Shown here one piece after another: positions 22,248 through 33,335 of a stretch of DNA of 64,000 bases. Within the stretch, counting starts at the first letter, position 1; the number at the start of each line of letters is the position of its first letter. The position numbers were made by a program, and so were the translations under genes. The DNA comes from Dallia pectoralis (taxonomy: Eukaryota; Chordata; Actinopteri; Esociformes; Umbridae), in contig CM055750.1 of NCBI GenBank assembly GCA_029465975.1, positions 18,031 to 82,030 of the forward strand. Reading direction: 5' to 3'. The notes under the pieces were generated by a model. It was given only the letters and a program-made list of their open reading frames with translations, was not told the DNA's origin and ran no database searches.

Positions 22248-22804
22248 GTCAGCACCACCATAGAATGGAGGGACTCTGTCCCTTACAGCCATCTCCTCTT
22301 TTTACTTTTGCCATTCCCTTTTTACACAGCGGATGTTTTTTTTACCTCAACAGCTGTCATCTGTTTACATTGGGCCATATTCTTCAATGTTTTCCTAAGT
22401 TATTTCTTAAATTCGTTCCTAATAAAGGTCCTAAGAAAAGTCTTACTCAAATTCACGAACGTGTTCTTAAATGGCGTAATTGTTCGTACCTACGTTCCTA
22501 TAATGATGAATACCACGTCTTCGTAAATTCAATGCGCGTGTCCGTTGTTCCTAATTAGCATAGGTAAACGCCCCGGTATTTCCCATAAAAGGGCATTAAA
22601 CTGCAGAGCGGAGTGGAAACTCATCGTAAAAACGTGGAGAATGCAAAATGCCTAAACCAACATGTATAGACAGTATAGAGGATCAGACGCCAAAAGAACA
22701 AATTACTTCTGTTGTTCAGAAGTGGAAATACTTCTGCAATAAGTGAACAGGCAAAAATATGTAATATTTAGCAGCGTCAGTATAGTGGTTGCAAAATCAA
22801 ATAC

Positions 22805-23510
22805 TAAAAGGATGCATGGGATTTAATCACTCGTTCTGTGAACGCTGTGTCAGGGGAAGGGCGAACCACATAAAAATTACATAAAAAAGAAATGATTTGA
22901 CGTAAAGTTTCAGGCAAAAAAGTATTGCTAAACACAAACGAGAGATGCTGACGACAGGAGGGGGAAAGGCTTGCACTGTCCTTACTGAGCTGGACCGGGG
23001 CATCGGGGAACGGAATTAGAGCTGCAGATCTTTGCCCGAACCCGACCCTCGCTGCGTCGGGTCGGGTTCGGTCTTAATGTCTATCATTACACTCGGGGTC
23101 GGGTTCGGGTTCGGTCTTAATGTCTATCATTACACTCGGGTCGGGTTCGGGTTCGGTCTCTTGCGCTCCGGATTGCGTGGTGAATGAGTGGTCAGGTGAT
23201 GTGTTTCATTTAGCGAATGGATGCTGAGGAGGTGAAACGCAGGCAGGACTGTGGCCCATACATTTGGTTGCACCGGCCAAAAGATTTTAATTAAAAAAAC
23301 GAGCCGGTTATGCCGAATGCAAAAAATTGACAGTCTCTTAAAATAAGACATCAAGATGACCGGGTTCGGCCTTCGGGCTTTTAAAAACTGTCCGGCTCAG
23401 GTCGGGCTCGGGCCGAATTCTGTCGGGTCGGGTCTCACTTTTTATGCCCAATTACAGCTCTAATCGGAATGACCGCAATCTCGGGGGTGCCATCCAGAGA
23501 AAAGCGTTAA
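22805..23510 (+). pseudogene. Harbinger MYB/SANT-like DNA-binding protein gene, broken by a hAT MITE
   Basis: Codons for DAWDLITRSVNAVSGEGRTT lie at 22811-22870, then FDVKFQAKK-like codons, then KHKREMLTTGGGKACTVLTE (about 22930-22990). This is the order seen in the MYB-like accessory protein that Harbinger elements encode beside their transposase. A stop, frameshifts and the 446-bp MITE destroy the frame. The line resumes after the MITE at 23463. The protein's usual role is to bind subterminal DNA and help nuclear import of the transposase. Confidence 0.75.
23017..23462. mobile_element. hAT-like MITE (446 bp) with 8-bp target duplication
   Basis: The ends are TAGAGCTG and inverted CAGCTCTA, with flanks AACGGAAT (23009-23016) and ATCGGAAT (23463-23470), seven of eight matching. 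Subterminal cgggtcgggttcggg and ccgacccgacag-type motifs are repeated near both ends, as in hAT elements. The motif tcggtcttaatgtctatcat is duplicated near the left end. No transposase. Confidence 0.88.
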
Positions 23511-23798
23511 ATATATGCAAATATTTGAAATAATTGAATATTATTTATAATGTAATTCTTCATAATATTTAAATCAATGTACAATTGATGAAAACGCAGA
23601 GACTAATGATTTGTCACGAAAATGTCAGCGTGCAAATCTGCGTAAGAGTGCTTTTCACTGTGCGTAGATTCTGTTATTTCCTAAGAACAAATTCCAGATA
23701 AGTAAACATTGGTGAATGTCAGAATCTTTGTGGAAACTGCGTAAGTGGGTTTTAAGAACGAATTTCTTCTTAAGAACGGTTGAAGAATATGGCCCATT

Positions 23799-25648
23799 CT
23801 TTTAATATTCTTTTTGCTCAGACATGCTCAAATTTCTCCCAGAAATCACAGTAATATAACCTGTGCATAATAATGATCTACCTGCTGCATACTGGCTCAC
23901 CTGGCTTCTCATTGTCTCCACCCCTTTCTACCAGGTGTTTCCTATGTGTTAATTGTTCCCTGGGCTTTATGTCTGTGTTTCCTGTTACCTGTTCCCAGAT
24001 CATTTGACTTTGTACTCTCGTTTCCAGCGCTACCCTGTTCCGTGCACCTGTTCTGTTTTCTGTTCCCAGTGTTTTGACCGTTTTCTGACCCCGAGCCTGC
24101 CTGACCCCTGTACTATCCGTTATCAAACCTGCTTTGACCATTGTTCAGATTTGACCTTTGTTATGTTTCCTGTCGATGGAGCCGTGATGAGGTGTGACAA
24201 TCTAATCATCCATTAAAAAAGTTCCATAACTTTCTTTCTGTGTCTCTGCAAACCAAGTGACATCAATACACAATGTGTGCTGAATTCGAGCTGAATTTCC
24301 TTGCAGAAAACAAAACGCATTAATGATGCCTAAAGGCACTGAGATATTTGTGTAATAAAAATGAAGCAGAATTTGTTTGCTCAAAGTATGGGGGGAATTG
24401 GACATATCTGCTTAAAAAAACAGTGGGTAACATTTATTCTCACTAATTAAACATTGTTCCCATTCAGTTTTAATTAACTTTATGTTTTTCAACATGATTG
24501 CTAGTTTCTATCCTACATACTGTTGTTAGACAACTAGAGACTGGCAAGCTGCCGTTACCTTAAGTCTGATAAAACTGCAACAAAACACAAAATGGCATGG
24601 CTACATCCCTGCCAAACAAGGGGAACTGCCTCTTCACCTGCAATATGACTATTGACAACATTTTCAGTTCCCCAAAGCAGAATCCCCATCTTTCTTTCCC
24701 ACAACGCAGAGCTGGGAGTTTGAACAAAGGGCTTGGATGAGTGGATTACCTCATGCCCTCTCAGCGTAGCGGCGAGTCAGACTGTTCTCTGTCTATCTTC
24801 CTTTGTAGTAGAGAGTCATTCAAGAGTAGGGGATTGTCAAAACTTCAGTACAAACCATGAGAGAGCAGGACCTCCTTGTTATGTATTCAGTATGCAGTGT
24901 TTGAGTAGACCAAATGGGGCAATTAGCAAAGATGGAGAAAGGGCCCTGGTCAAAAGAAAAGCACTTAACACAGAACAGAGGGCCATGCTGCTCTTCATTA
25001 TGGAAAATGACTTTACAGAGCTCTTCTGCAGCCTCAAATATTATTCTGAGTCATTGATCAGGAATCAAGGTTGAGAGTTTGGAGCGGAATAGTGTGAGAC
25101 AGAATTATTGCTTGAAGAGCTTGAAGCTGTTGACATTATGGTGCTCTGAGTGTTTCACATAAGAAAATCAGTTTGAGTGTTTGAAATCATAAATGAATTG
25201 GAGAAGCAAGTAATACTTCACTGGACAAACCTCATTGATTTTGCCCAGAAATAAAAATACTGAGTAAATCGGTTTAGCAGCCACTCAGAGCGCGAGGGTC
25301 TGGATTTACTTACTCAACCTTGAACTGCCGAATTATTTTATTTTCATTTGATGGAAGACCAGGTATTTTATTGTAGAATTTCAGAGTAAACGTCATACCA
25401 CCTTTGGTATATTTCGGCCAATTTTTACGAGTGGGTCAAGTGAAAGTAAACAGTTCTGATAGTTTTAAATGAAACAGTTTTGTGCAGAAATATTTAGAAA
25501 CAGATATATTGCTTTTAACACTGTAATTTCATAAAATATTTTAAGTAAAACACTTTCATAAGAAGTACATTCTTTAAGATTATCTTCCTCCAACTAAACT
25601 GCAAAAAAAGCTCGTCAGAAAGACTCCCCTCAGCAGTCCTATAACTTA
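23799..25648. other. Spacer with a possible LTR fragment (about 23900-24195)
   Basis: The segment 23900-24195 (cacctggcttctcattgtct, cctgttacctgttcccag) has the C/T-rich wording of the fish LTR-like repeats in this window but no clear ends. From 24200 to 25648 the sequence is unique; no gene is called. Confidence 0.4.
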
Positions 25649-26003
25649 GACATGCTGTCCTGTTCTCTCCTTTAATGAGACATGCTGTCCTGTTCTCTTA
25701 TTTAATGAGACATTATGTCCCGTTCTCTCCTTTATTGAGACATGCTGTCCTGTTCTCTCCTTTAATGAGACATGCTGTCCTGTTCCCCCCTTTATTGAGA
25801 CATGCTGTCCTGTTCTCTCCTTTAATGAGACATGCTGTCCTGTTCTCTCATTTAATGAGACATGCTGTCCTGTTCTCTCATTTAATGAGACATGCTGTCC
25901 TGTTCTCTCATTTAATGAGACATGCTGTCCCGTTCTCTCATTTAATGAGACATGCTGTCCTGTTCTCTCCTTTAATGAGACATGCTGTCCGGTTCCCCCC
26001 TTT
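25649..26003. repeat. 30-bp minisatellite, left block (about 12 copies)
   Basis: The unit catgctgtcctgttctctca plus tttaatgaga repeats every 30 bases. This block is more varied than the right block (tttattgaga, gttcccccc, cattatgtcccg), as expected at an array edge. It is interrupted by a solo LTR whose right flank resumes the same unit. Confidence 0.95.
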
Positions 26004-26796
26004 TGTAAGAGACTGCCTCTGTTCCCCTCTATGCCAGTGTGGCCACTCCCCTTGCCAGCAGTGAGAATTATTCAAGGACAATGTCTTACACCTGTGTTTG
26101 TTTCTCACCTGTTCTGTGTTCAGTTCGTTAGTGTCTGCATTTAGCTTGGTCTGTGTCAGTTTGTCTGTGTCGGTCATTGTTTCAGGTACGTTGGGTTCTA
26201 GTTCTATGTCTGTGTGGCATGTCTGCGTTCCATGTCGGTATGCATGTTACTTTGTCGTTTGTTAGATGTATTTCCTTGTTCGTTCAAGTATTTAGTCTTC
26301 CCTGTGTCACTGAGTGTCGGGCTTTGTTAAGGTATGTTGGTTCGTTTGTCTTGAGTCTGTTTGTTTGTATGGAGGTTTTGTGCTTAGTACTGTATTCCTG
26401 TCAGTCTGTGTATTTGTTGGGTTTGTCTGGTTGTGGTGCATAGTCTGTGTCTATGTTTATGAGTTCTGTCTTTGTTTCTAGTTACTGTACCCGTTTAGTA
26501 GTCCTTGAGGTTTCATTCACTGTCAGTCCTGTTAGAGTCTTTGTGTTTCATGCTGTGTTCTGTCTGTTAGTCCGTTTGTGTTTAGTTCGGTTCTAGTCCA
26601 TGATTTCTTGTGTTTTAGTTTGTGGTATTCCTGTTTTGAGTTTACTCCTTGGTTTGATGTTTTGGTTTTGTGTTTCAGTGTTTCAGTTCTGATGTTCAGT
26701 GCCTGTTCTGCCTGGATGAGAATAAAAACCCTGTTTTGGAAATTATTCTCTGCAGTTGTCTATTCCTTGCCATCTGCCAAAAGGCAGATCGGGACA
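26004..26796 (+). mobile_element. Solo LTR (793 bp) inserted into the 30-bp minisatellite
   Basis: It begins TGTAAGAGACTGCC and ends GGCAGATCGGGACA, with AATAAA (gagaataaaaaccctg) about 75 bases before the end. The target duplication CCTTT lies at 25999-26003 and 26797-26801. Removing it restores a normal unit (gttcccccctttattgaga), which also occurs intact at about 25784. The interior is T/G-rich with no coding domain. It belongs to the same LTR style as 20758-22287. Confidence 0.9.
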
Positions 26797-29771
26797 CCTT
26801 TATTGAGACATGCTGTCCTGTTCTCTCATTTAATGAGACATGCTGTCCTGTTCTCTCATTTAATGAGACATGCTGTCCTGTTCTCTCATTTAATGAGACA
26901 TGCTGTCCTGTTCTCTCATTTAATGAGACATGCTGTCCTGTTCTCTCATTTAATGAGACATGCTGTCCTGTTCTCTCATTTAATGAGACATGCTGTCCTG
27001 TTCTCTCATTTAATGAGACATGCTGTCCTGTTCTCTCATTTAATGAGACATGCTGTCCTGTTCTCTCATTTAATGAGACATGCTGTCCTGCTCTCTCATT
27101 TAATGAGACATGCTGTCCTGCTCTCTCATTTAATGAGACATGCTGTCCTGCTCTCTCATTTAATGAGACATGACTGTCCTGTTCTCTCATTTAATGAGAC
27201 ATGCTGTCCTGTTCTCTCATTTAATGAGACATGCTGTCCTGTTCTCTCATTTAATGAGACATGCTGTCCTGTTCTCTCATTTAATGAGACATGCTGTCCT
27301 GTTCTCTCATTTAATGAGACATGCTGTCCTGTTCTCTCATTTAATGAGACATGCTGTCCTGCTCTCTCATTTAATGAGACATGCTGTCCTGCTCTCTCAT
27401 TTAATGAGACATGCTGTCCTGCTCTCTCATTTAATGAGACATGCTGTCCTGCTCTCTCATTTAATGAGACATGTCCTGTCCTGTTCTCTCATTTAATGAG
27501 ACATGCTGTCCTGTTCTCTCATTTAATGAGACATGCTGTCCTGTTCTCTCATTTAATGAGACATGCTGTCCTGTTCTCTCATTTAATGAGACATGCTGTC
27601 CTGTTCTCTCATTTAATTCTCTCATTTAATGAGACATGCTGTCCTGCTCTCTCATTTAATGAGACATGCTGTCCTGCTCTCTCATTTAATGAGACATGCT
27701 GTCCTGCTCTCTCATTTAATGAGACATGCTGTCCTGCTCTCTCATTTAATGAGACATGCTGTCCTGCTCTCTCATTTAATGAGACATGCTGTCCTGCTCT
27801 CTCATTTAATGAGACATGCTGTCCTGCTCTCTCATTTAATGAGACATGCTGTCCTGCTCTCTCATTTAATGAGACATGCTGTCCTGCTCTCTCATTTAAT
27901 GAGACATGCTGTCCTGTTCTCTCATTTAATGAGACATGCTGCTGTTCTCTCATTTAATGAGACATGTTCTGTTCTCTCATTTAATGAGACATGCTGTCCT
28001 GTTCTCTCATTTAATGAGACATGCTGTCCTGTTCTCTCATTTAATGAGACATGCTGTCCTGTTCTCTCATTTAATGAGACATGCTGTCCTGTTCTCTCAT
28101 TTAATGAGACATGCTGTCCTGTTCTCTCATTTAATGAGACATGACATGCTGTCCTGTTCTCTCATTTAATGAGACATGTCCTGTTCTCTCCTGTTCTCTC
28201 ATTTAATGAGACATGCTGTCCTGTTCTCTCATTTAATGAGACATGCTGTCCTGTTCTCTCATTTAATGAGACATGCTGTCCTGTTCTCTCATTTAATGAG
28301 ACATGCTGTCCTGTTCTCTCATTTAATGAGACATGCTGTCCTGTTCTCTCATTTAATGAGACATTTAATGAGACATGCTGTCCTGTTCTCTCATTTAATG
28401 AGACATGCTGTCCTGTTCTCTCATTTAATGAGACATGCTGTCCTGTTCTCTCATTTAATGAGACATGCTGTCCTGTTCTCTCATTTAATGAGACATGCTG
28501 TCCTGTTCTCTCATTTAATGAGACATGCTGTCCTGTTCTCTCATTTAATGAGACATGCTGTCCTGTTCTCTCATTTAATGAGACATGCTGTCCTGTTCTC
28601 TCATTTAATGAGACATCTCCTGTTCTCTCATTTAATGAGACATGCTGTCCTGTTCTCTCATTTAATGAGACATGCTGTCCTGTTCTCTCATTTAATGAGA
28701 CATGCTGTCCTGTTCTCTCATTTAATGAGACATGCTGTCCTGCTCTCTCATTTAATGAGACATGCTGTCCTGCTCTCTCATTTAATGAGACATGCTGTCC
28801 TGTTCTCTCATTTAATGAGACATGCTGTCCTGTTCTCTCATTTAATGAGACATTTCATTTAATGAGACATGCTGTCCTGTTCTCTCATTTAATGAGACAT
28901 GCTGTCCTGTTCTCTCATTTAATGAGACATGCTGTCCTGTTCTCTCATTTAATGAGACATGCTGTCCTGTTCTCTCATTTAATGAGACATGCTGTCCTGT
29001 TCTCTCATTTTGAGAATGTTCTCTCATTTAATGAGACATGCTGTTCTCTCATTTAATGAGACATGCTTCCTGTTCTCTCATTTAATGAGACATGTCCTGC
29101 TGTCCTGTTCTCTCATTTAATGAGACATGCTGTCCTGTTCTCTCATTTAATGAGACATGCTGTCCTGTTCTCTCATTTAATGAGACATGCTGTCCTGCTC
29201 TCTCATTTAATGAGACATGCTGTCCTGCTCTCTCATTTAATGAGACATGCTGTCCTGCTCTCTCATTTAATGAGACATGCTGTCCTGCTCTCTCATTTAA
29301 TGAGACATGCTGTCCTGCTCTCTCATTTAATGAGACATGCTGTCCTGCTCTCTCATTTAATGAGACATGCTGTCCTGCTCTCTCATTTAATGAGACATGC
29401 TGTCCTGCTCTCTCATTTAATGAGACATGTCCTGTTCTCTCATTTAATGAGACATGCTGTTCTCTCATTTAATGAGACATGCTGTCCTGTTCTCTCATTT
29501 AATGAGACATGCTGTCCTGTTCTCTCATTTAATGAGACATGCTGTCCTGTTCTCTCATTTAATGAGACATGCTGTCCTGTTCTCTCATTTAATCTGTCCT
29601 GTTCTTCATTTAATGAGACATGCTGTCCTGCTCTCTCATTTAATGAGACATGCTGTCCTGTTCTCTCATTTAATGAGACATGCTGTCCTGTTCTCTCATT
29701 TAATGAGACATGCTGTCCTGTTCTCTCATTTAATGAGACATGCTGTCCTGTTCTCTCATTTAATGAGACAT
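26797..29771. repeat. 30-bp minisatellite, right block (about 98 copies)
   Basis: Continues the unit of 25649-26003. Most units are perfect except for a T/C switch (ctgttctc or ctgctctc). The C form occurs in blocks: about 27090-27170, 27360-27460, 27640-27910, 28740-28800 and 29190-29420. Short indels near 27470, 27610, 27945, 28140-28195, 28360, 28615, 28850, 29010, 29090, 29430 and 29590 mark unequal exchange or slippage. Unit length 30 leaves long frames open on both strands (such as MRHAVLFSHL repeats); these are not genes. Confidence 0.97.
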
Positions 29772-30030
29772 TCACTTGAACTACATGTTCTGTCTATGAC
29801 CTTCTATCAACACCTCAGATGTGCATTCAATTTCCCCAATATTGATTATGGAAATGCTTTTCTTGGTGGCCTACAACTCAGTTCATAAACTGCTGCTTTT
29901 TTAAAGCAGTGCTGGAAGGATTCGGTTACATCAAATCTACCCACATCCGTTTTATCCATGCAGATCACCAAAGACAACTTGTCCCTGAAATAAATGCATT
30001 TATAATTATCTTTGTCTTTAAAGACTTAGT
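29772..30030. other. Short spacer between arrays
   Basis: Unique sequence. The codons PNIDYGNAFLGGLQ (about 29834-29876) faintly resemble a LINE reverse-transcriptase line, but this is too short to call. Confidence 0.3.
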
Positions 30031-30365
30031 ACAGTAAATGGCAGTACAGTAAATGGCAGTACAGTAAATGGCAGTACAGTAAATGGCAGTACAGTAGATG
30101 GCTGTACAGTAGATGGCTGTACAGTAGATGGCTGTACAGTAGATGGCTGTACAGTAGATGGCTGTACAGTAGATGGCTGTACAGTAGATGGCTGTACAGT
30201 AGATGGCTGTACAGTAGATGGCTGTACAGTAGATGGCTGTACAGTAGATGGCTGTACAGTAGATGGCTGTACAGTAGATGGCTGTACAGTAGATGGCTGT
30301 ACAGTAGATGGCTGTACAGTAGATGGCTGTACAGTAGATGGCTGTACAGTAGATGGCTGTACAGT
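30031..30365. repeat. 15-bp minisatellite, about 22 copies
   Basis: The first five units are acagtaaatggcagt; the remaining seventeen or so are acagtagatggctgt and virtually identical. A minus-strand TVQPS repeat frame results from the unit length. Confidence 0.96.
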
Positions 30366-30481
30366 CAATGTCACCCTCACCTTCACTTTAAACTGTTGGA
30401 TCTTTCAATCCAGGCCATAAGACACATTTATATAGGCTGTACTACTATTCAACAGCCAGCGTCCCTTAAAAGCATCCAGCA

Positions 30482-31446
30482 GTTCCTATGTTACGTACTG
30501 CTTTCGGTGAGCGTTTGCTATTCGTTGTTCCTATGTTACGTACTGCTGTCGGTGAGCGTTTGCTATTCGTTGTTTCTGTGTTACGTACTGCTGTCGGTGA
30601 GCGTTTGCTATTCGTTGTTCCTATGTTACGTACTGCTGTCGGTGAGCGTTTGCTATTCGTTGTTCCTATGTTACGTACTGCTGTCGGTGAGTGTTTGCTA
30701 TTCGTTGTTCCTATGTTACGTACTGCTGTCGGTGAGTGTTTGCTATTCGTTGTTCCTATGTTACGTACTGCTGTCGGTGAGCGTTTGCTATTCATTGTTT
30801 CTATGTTACGTACTGCTGTCGGTGAGCGTTTGCTATTCGTTGTTCCTATGTTACGTACTGCTGTCGGTGAGCGTTTGCTATTCGTTGTTCCTATGTTACG
30901 TACTGCTGTCGGTGAGCGTTTGCTATTCGTTGTTTCTGTGTTACGTACTGCTGTCGGTGAGCGTTTGCTATTCGTTGTTCCTGTGTTACGTACTGCTGTC
31001 GGTGAGCGTTTGCTATTCGTTGTTCCTATGTTACGTACTGCTGTCGGTGAGCGTTTGCTATTCGTTGTTCCTATGTTATGTACTGCTGTCGGTGAGCGTT
31101 TGCTATTCGTTGTTCCTATGTTACGTACTGCTGTCGGTGAGCGTTTGCTATTCGTTGTTCCTATGTTACGTACTGCTGTCGGTGAGTGTTTGCTATTCGT
31201 TGTTCCTATGTTACGTACTGCTGTCGGTGAGCGTTTGCTATTCGTTGTTTCTGTGTTACGTACTGCTGTCGGTGAGCGTTTGCTATTCGTTGTTCCTATG
31301 TTACGTACTGCTGTCGGTGAGCGTTTGCTATTCGTTGTTCCTATGTTACGTACTGCTGTCGGTGAGCGTTTGCTATTCATTGTTTCTATGTTACGTACTG
31401 CTGTCGGTGAGTGTTTGCTATTCATTGTTTCTATGTTACATACTGC
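30482..31446. repeat. 45-bp minisatellite, left block (about 21 copies)
   Basis: The unit (tatgttacgtactgctgtcg, then gtgagcgtttgctattcgt) repeats every 45 bases with few variant sites (gttcctatg/gtttctgtg, gagcg/gagtg, ttcgt/ttcat). Unit length 15 codons opens frames on both strands for over 300 codons; these are artefacts. The block ends abruptly at a hAT-like terminus. Confidence 0.96.
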
Positions 31447-31873
31447 CAGGGCCTGAAGTTAACGTTTTTGGCCACCAGCCAATGTGGCAGGTGGATTTTG
31501 AAATCTACCTGCCACAGTGTTTTTTTACCAGCCAAAATGTTTTGTGCCTAAAATAAAGGTGAATGACTCAGAAAATCCATAAGAATGGTTTTTGAACTTG
31601 TACAGAACACACATTAAAGTGCTGTTGAGTTATTAACCAACTTAACCAATCTCATTTATGACTAGATCAACATAATGACTTACAACTGTATCTGACCTGG
31701 TGTGGCAGGCGTTTAGAATAGAAAATAACAAATATAAACAGCCAATCATCTCACTGAATGTCTCATTTATTTAGTTAACACCTGCAAGTTAACTGCAATC
31801 CATTAGTCACTTTAAATTCTCGATTAACAATAAACATAACATTTATATCAAAATACTATTTTTAAGTTTGTAC

Positions 31874-32647
31874 TAGGGTTGCACGATATTGACAAAATGT
31901 GATATTGCGATATTGATCATGAATATTGCGATATCGATATTAATTTCGATATTATTAAACATATGTAAAAACACAAAAGTTATGGGAAAATGCCTCAAAA
32001 TAGATTAATATATATAAACAAAATCGATTGTGGCGTTTGCACTCATCCTATAGTGGCATTTGTGGTTTTTTAGATGGGAAAATAGGTTGGTTGTATTTCC
32101 TGTTGCCCGGTGTATCACCATACCGCAGGGTTTGCAGAGTACAACAGATTGAGCGACATTAGTTTGCTGAAACTTTTCTTAAACTTCTCTAACTCGCTTT
32201 TTCTCGCTTTGTCCGGGGGTCTCTATTTCTCTTCACTCACGTAGTCGGAGTTAACACATACGTCACGTGTTCCATAGGGTCTGTTCGTTTAGTGGACCCG
32301 TGCGCTCACACATACGTCACGTGTTCCATAGGGTCTGTTCGTTTAGTGGACCCGTGCGCTCACACATACGTCACGTGTTCCATAGGGTCTGTTCGTTTAG
32401 TGGACCCGTGAGCTCACACATACGTCACGTGTTCGATCGGGTCTGTTCGTTTAGTGGACCCGTTTGCTGTCACTTGCATGTGACAGGGGAACTGGCCAAT
32501 GAAACGTGTTCATTATATATAGTTTTCAAGCGTGCGCTTAAATCGAACACAACTAAGACACAAAGCCAACCGACGCATCTCTCCACAAAATAAATGTATA
32601 AATAAATATCGCACTTCTTGCGACATTTTCGATATTGATATTGTGCA
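31874..32647. mobile_element. Nested hAT-like element with ATCG-rich termini
   Basis: The left end is TAGGGTTGCACGATATTGAC; the right end is inverted (cgatattgatattgtgcaac) but appears to lack the last four or five bases. No target duplication was found, in keeping with a damaged right end. It contains a 54-bp tandem repeat and no clear transposase. Confidence 0.62.
32255..32468. repeat. 54-bp tandem repeat, about 4 copies
   Basis: The unit (cacatacgtcacgtgttcca, then tagggtctgttcgtttagtg, then gacccgtgcgct) repeats every 54 bases inside the nested hAT-like element. Each copy carries CACGTG, a palindromic E-box-type hexamer. Confidence 0.93.
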
Positions 32648-32884
32648 ACGTGATATTTTATTTTTGGAACCGTCCTCCTCATCCTCTTTTCGTTGCTCTA
32701 CAGCCGGCCACCTCTTCACAGCCAGTATTTTGTCTCAAACGTCCAAGAAAATAGCGGGGCTTGCTTAACAAAAACAATAGGCTACGTGATTGGTCAACAA
32801 CACAACGCTTGCTCGATGTTGTGTTGTCTTATTGGCTACCCGCCAACGTGGCAGGTAGATTGACGGTTTCAATTTCATGCCCTG

Positions 32885-33335
32885 CATTGTTTCTATGTTA
32901 CGTACTGCTGTCGGTGAGCGTTTGCTATTCATTGTTTCTATGTTACGTACTGCTGTCGGTGAGCGTTTGCTATTCATTGTTTCTATGTTACGTACTGCTG
33001 TCGGTGAGCGTTTGCTATTCATTGTTTCTATGTTACGTACTGCTGTCGGTGAGCGTTTGCTATTCGTTGTTCCTATGTTACGTACTGCTGTCGGTGAGCG
33101 TTTGCTATTCATTGTTTCTATGTTACGTACTGCTGTCGGTGAGCGTTTGCTATTCATTGTTTCTATGTTACGTACTGCTGTCGGTGAGCGTTTGCTATTC
33201 ATTGTTTCTATGTTACGTACTGCTGTCGGTGAGCGTTTGCTATTCATTGTTTCTATGTTACGTACTGCTGTCGGTGAGCGTTTGCTATTCATTGTTTCTA
33301 TGTTACGTACTGCTGTCGGTGAGCGTTTGCTGTTC
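32885..33335. repeat. 45-bp minisatellite, right block (10 copies)
   Basis: Same unit as 30482-31446 but more uniform, nearly all copies being the ttcattgtttctatg form. It starts immediately at the hAT-like terminus. Confidence 0.96.

Larger units (their letters stand above)
20758..22287 (-). mobile_element. LTR-like element (minus) split by two later hAT-type insertions
   Basis: On the minus strand it starts TGTAAGGGACAGAGTCCC at 22287 and ends GGCAGATCGTTACA at 20758, with an AATAAA (ataaataaaaaccgg) before the end. This matches the structure and wording of the solo LTR at 26004-26796. Removing the two nested elements and their target duplications leaves about 417 bp. Flanking bases (CTCAT and GCCAT) agree at only three of five positions, so the LTR's own target duplication is uncertain. 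Confidence 0.72.
22372..23795 (+). mobile_element. PIF/Harbinger-type transposon with nested hAT MITE
   Basis: The terminal inverted repeats are GGGCCATATTCTTCAA at the left and TTGAAGAATATGGCCC at the right, and extended similarity continues inward (cttaa.ttcgttct). The 3-base target duplication ATT at 22369-22371 and 23796-23798 fits PIF/Harbinger integration. The interior carries a decayed MYB/SANT-like DNA-binding gene but no DDE transposase, so it was probably non-autonomous. A hAT MITE at 23017-23462 interrupts it. Confidence 0.88.
31447..32884. mobile_element. hAT-like element splitting the 45-bp minisatellite
   Basis: The left terminus is CAGGGCCTGAAGTTAACG; the right terminus, inverted, is CAGGGCATGAAATTGAAAC. 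Subterminal copies of the motif ctacctgccac/gtggcaggt lie near both ends. No transposase is readable. The flanking 8-mers (catactgc and cattgttt) do not match. Instead each side carries the same 24-base minisatellite piece, suggesting array recombination after insertion. A second hAT-like element is nested inside. Confidence 0.72.

Noticed and set aside
24733..25074. 113-codon plus-strand frame
   Set aside because: No motif, and the flanks show no exon structure.
26578..29888. Very long open frames (up to 459 codons) on both strands with MRHAVLFSHL/NETCCPVLSF-type repeats
   Set aside because: They are produced by a 30-bp tandem unit that contains no stop in several frames. Frames switch at every indel, and both strands are equally open.
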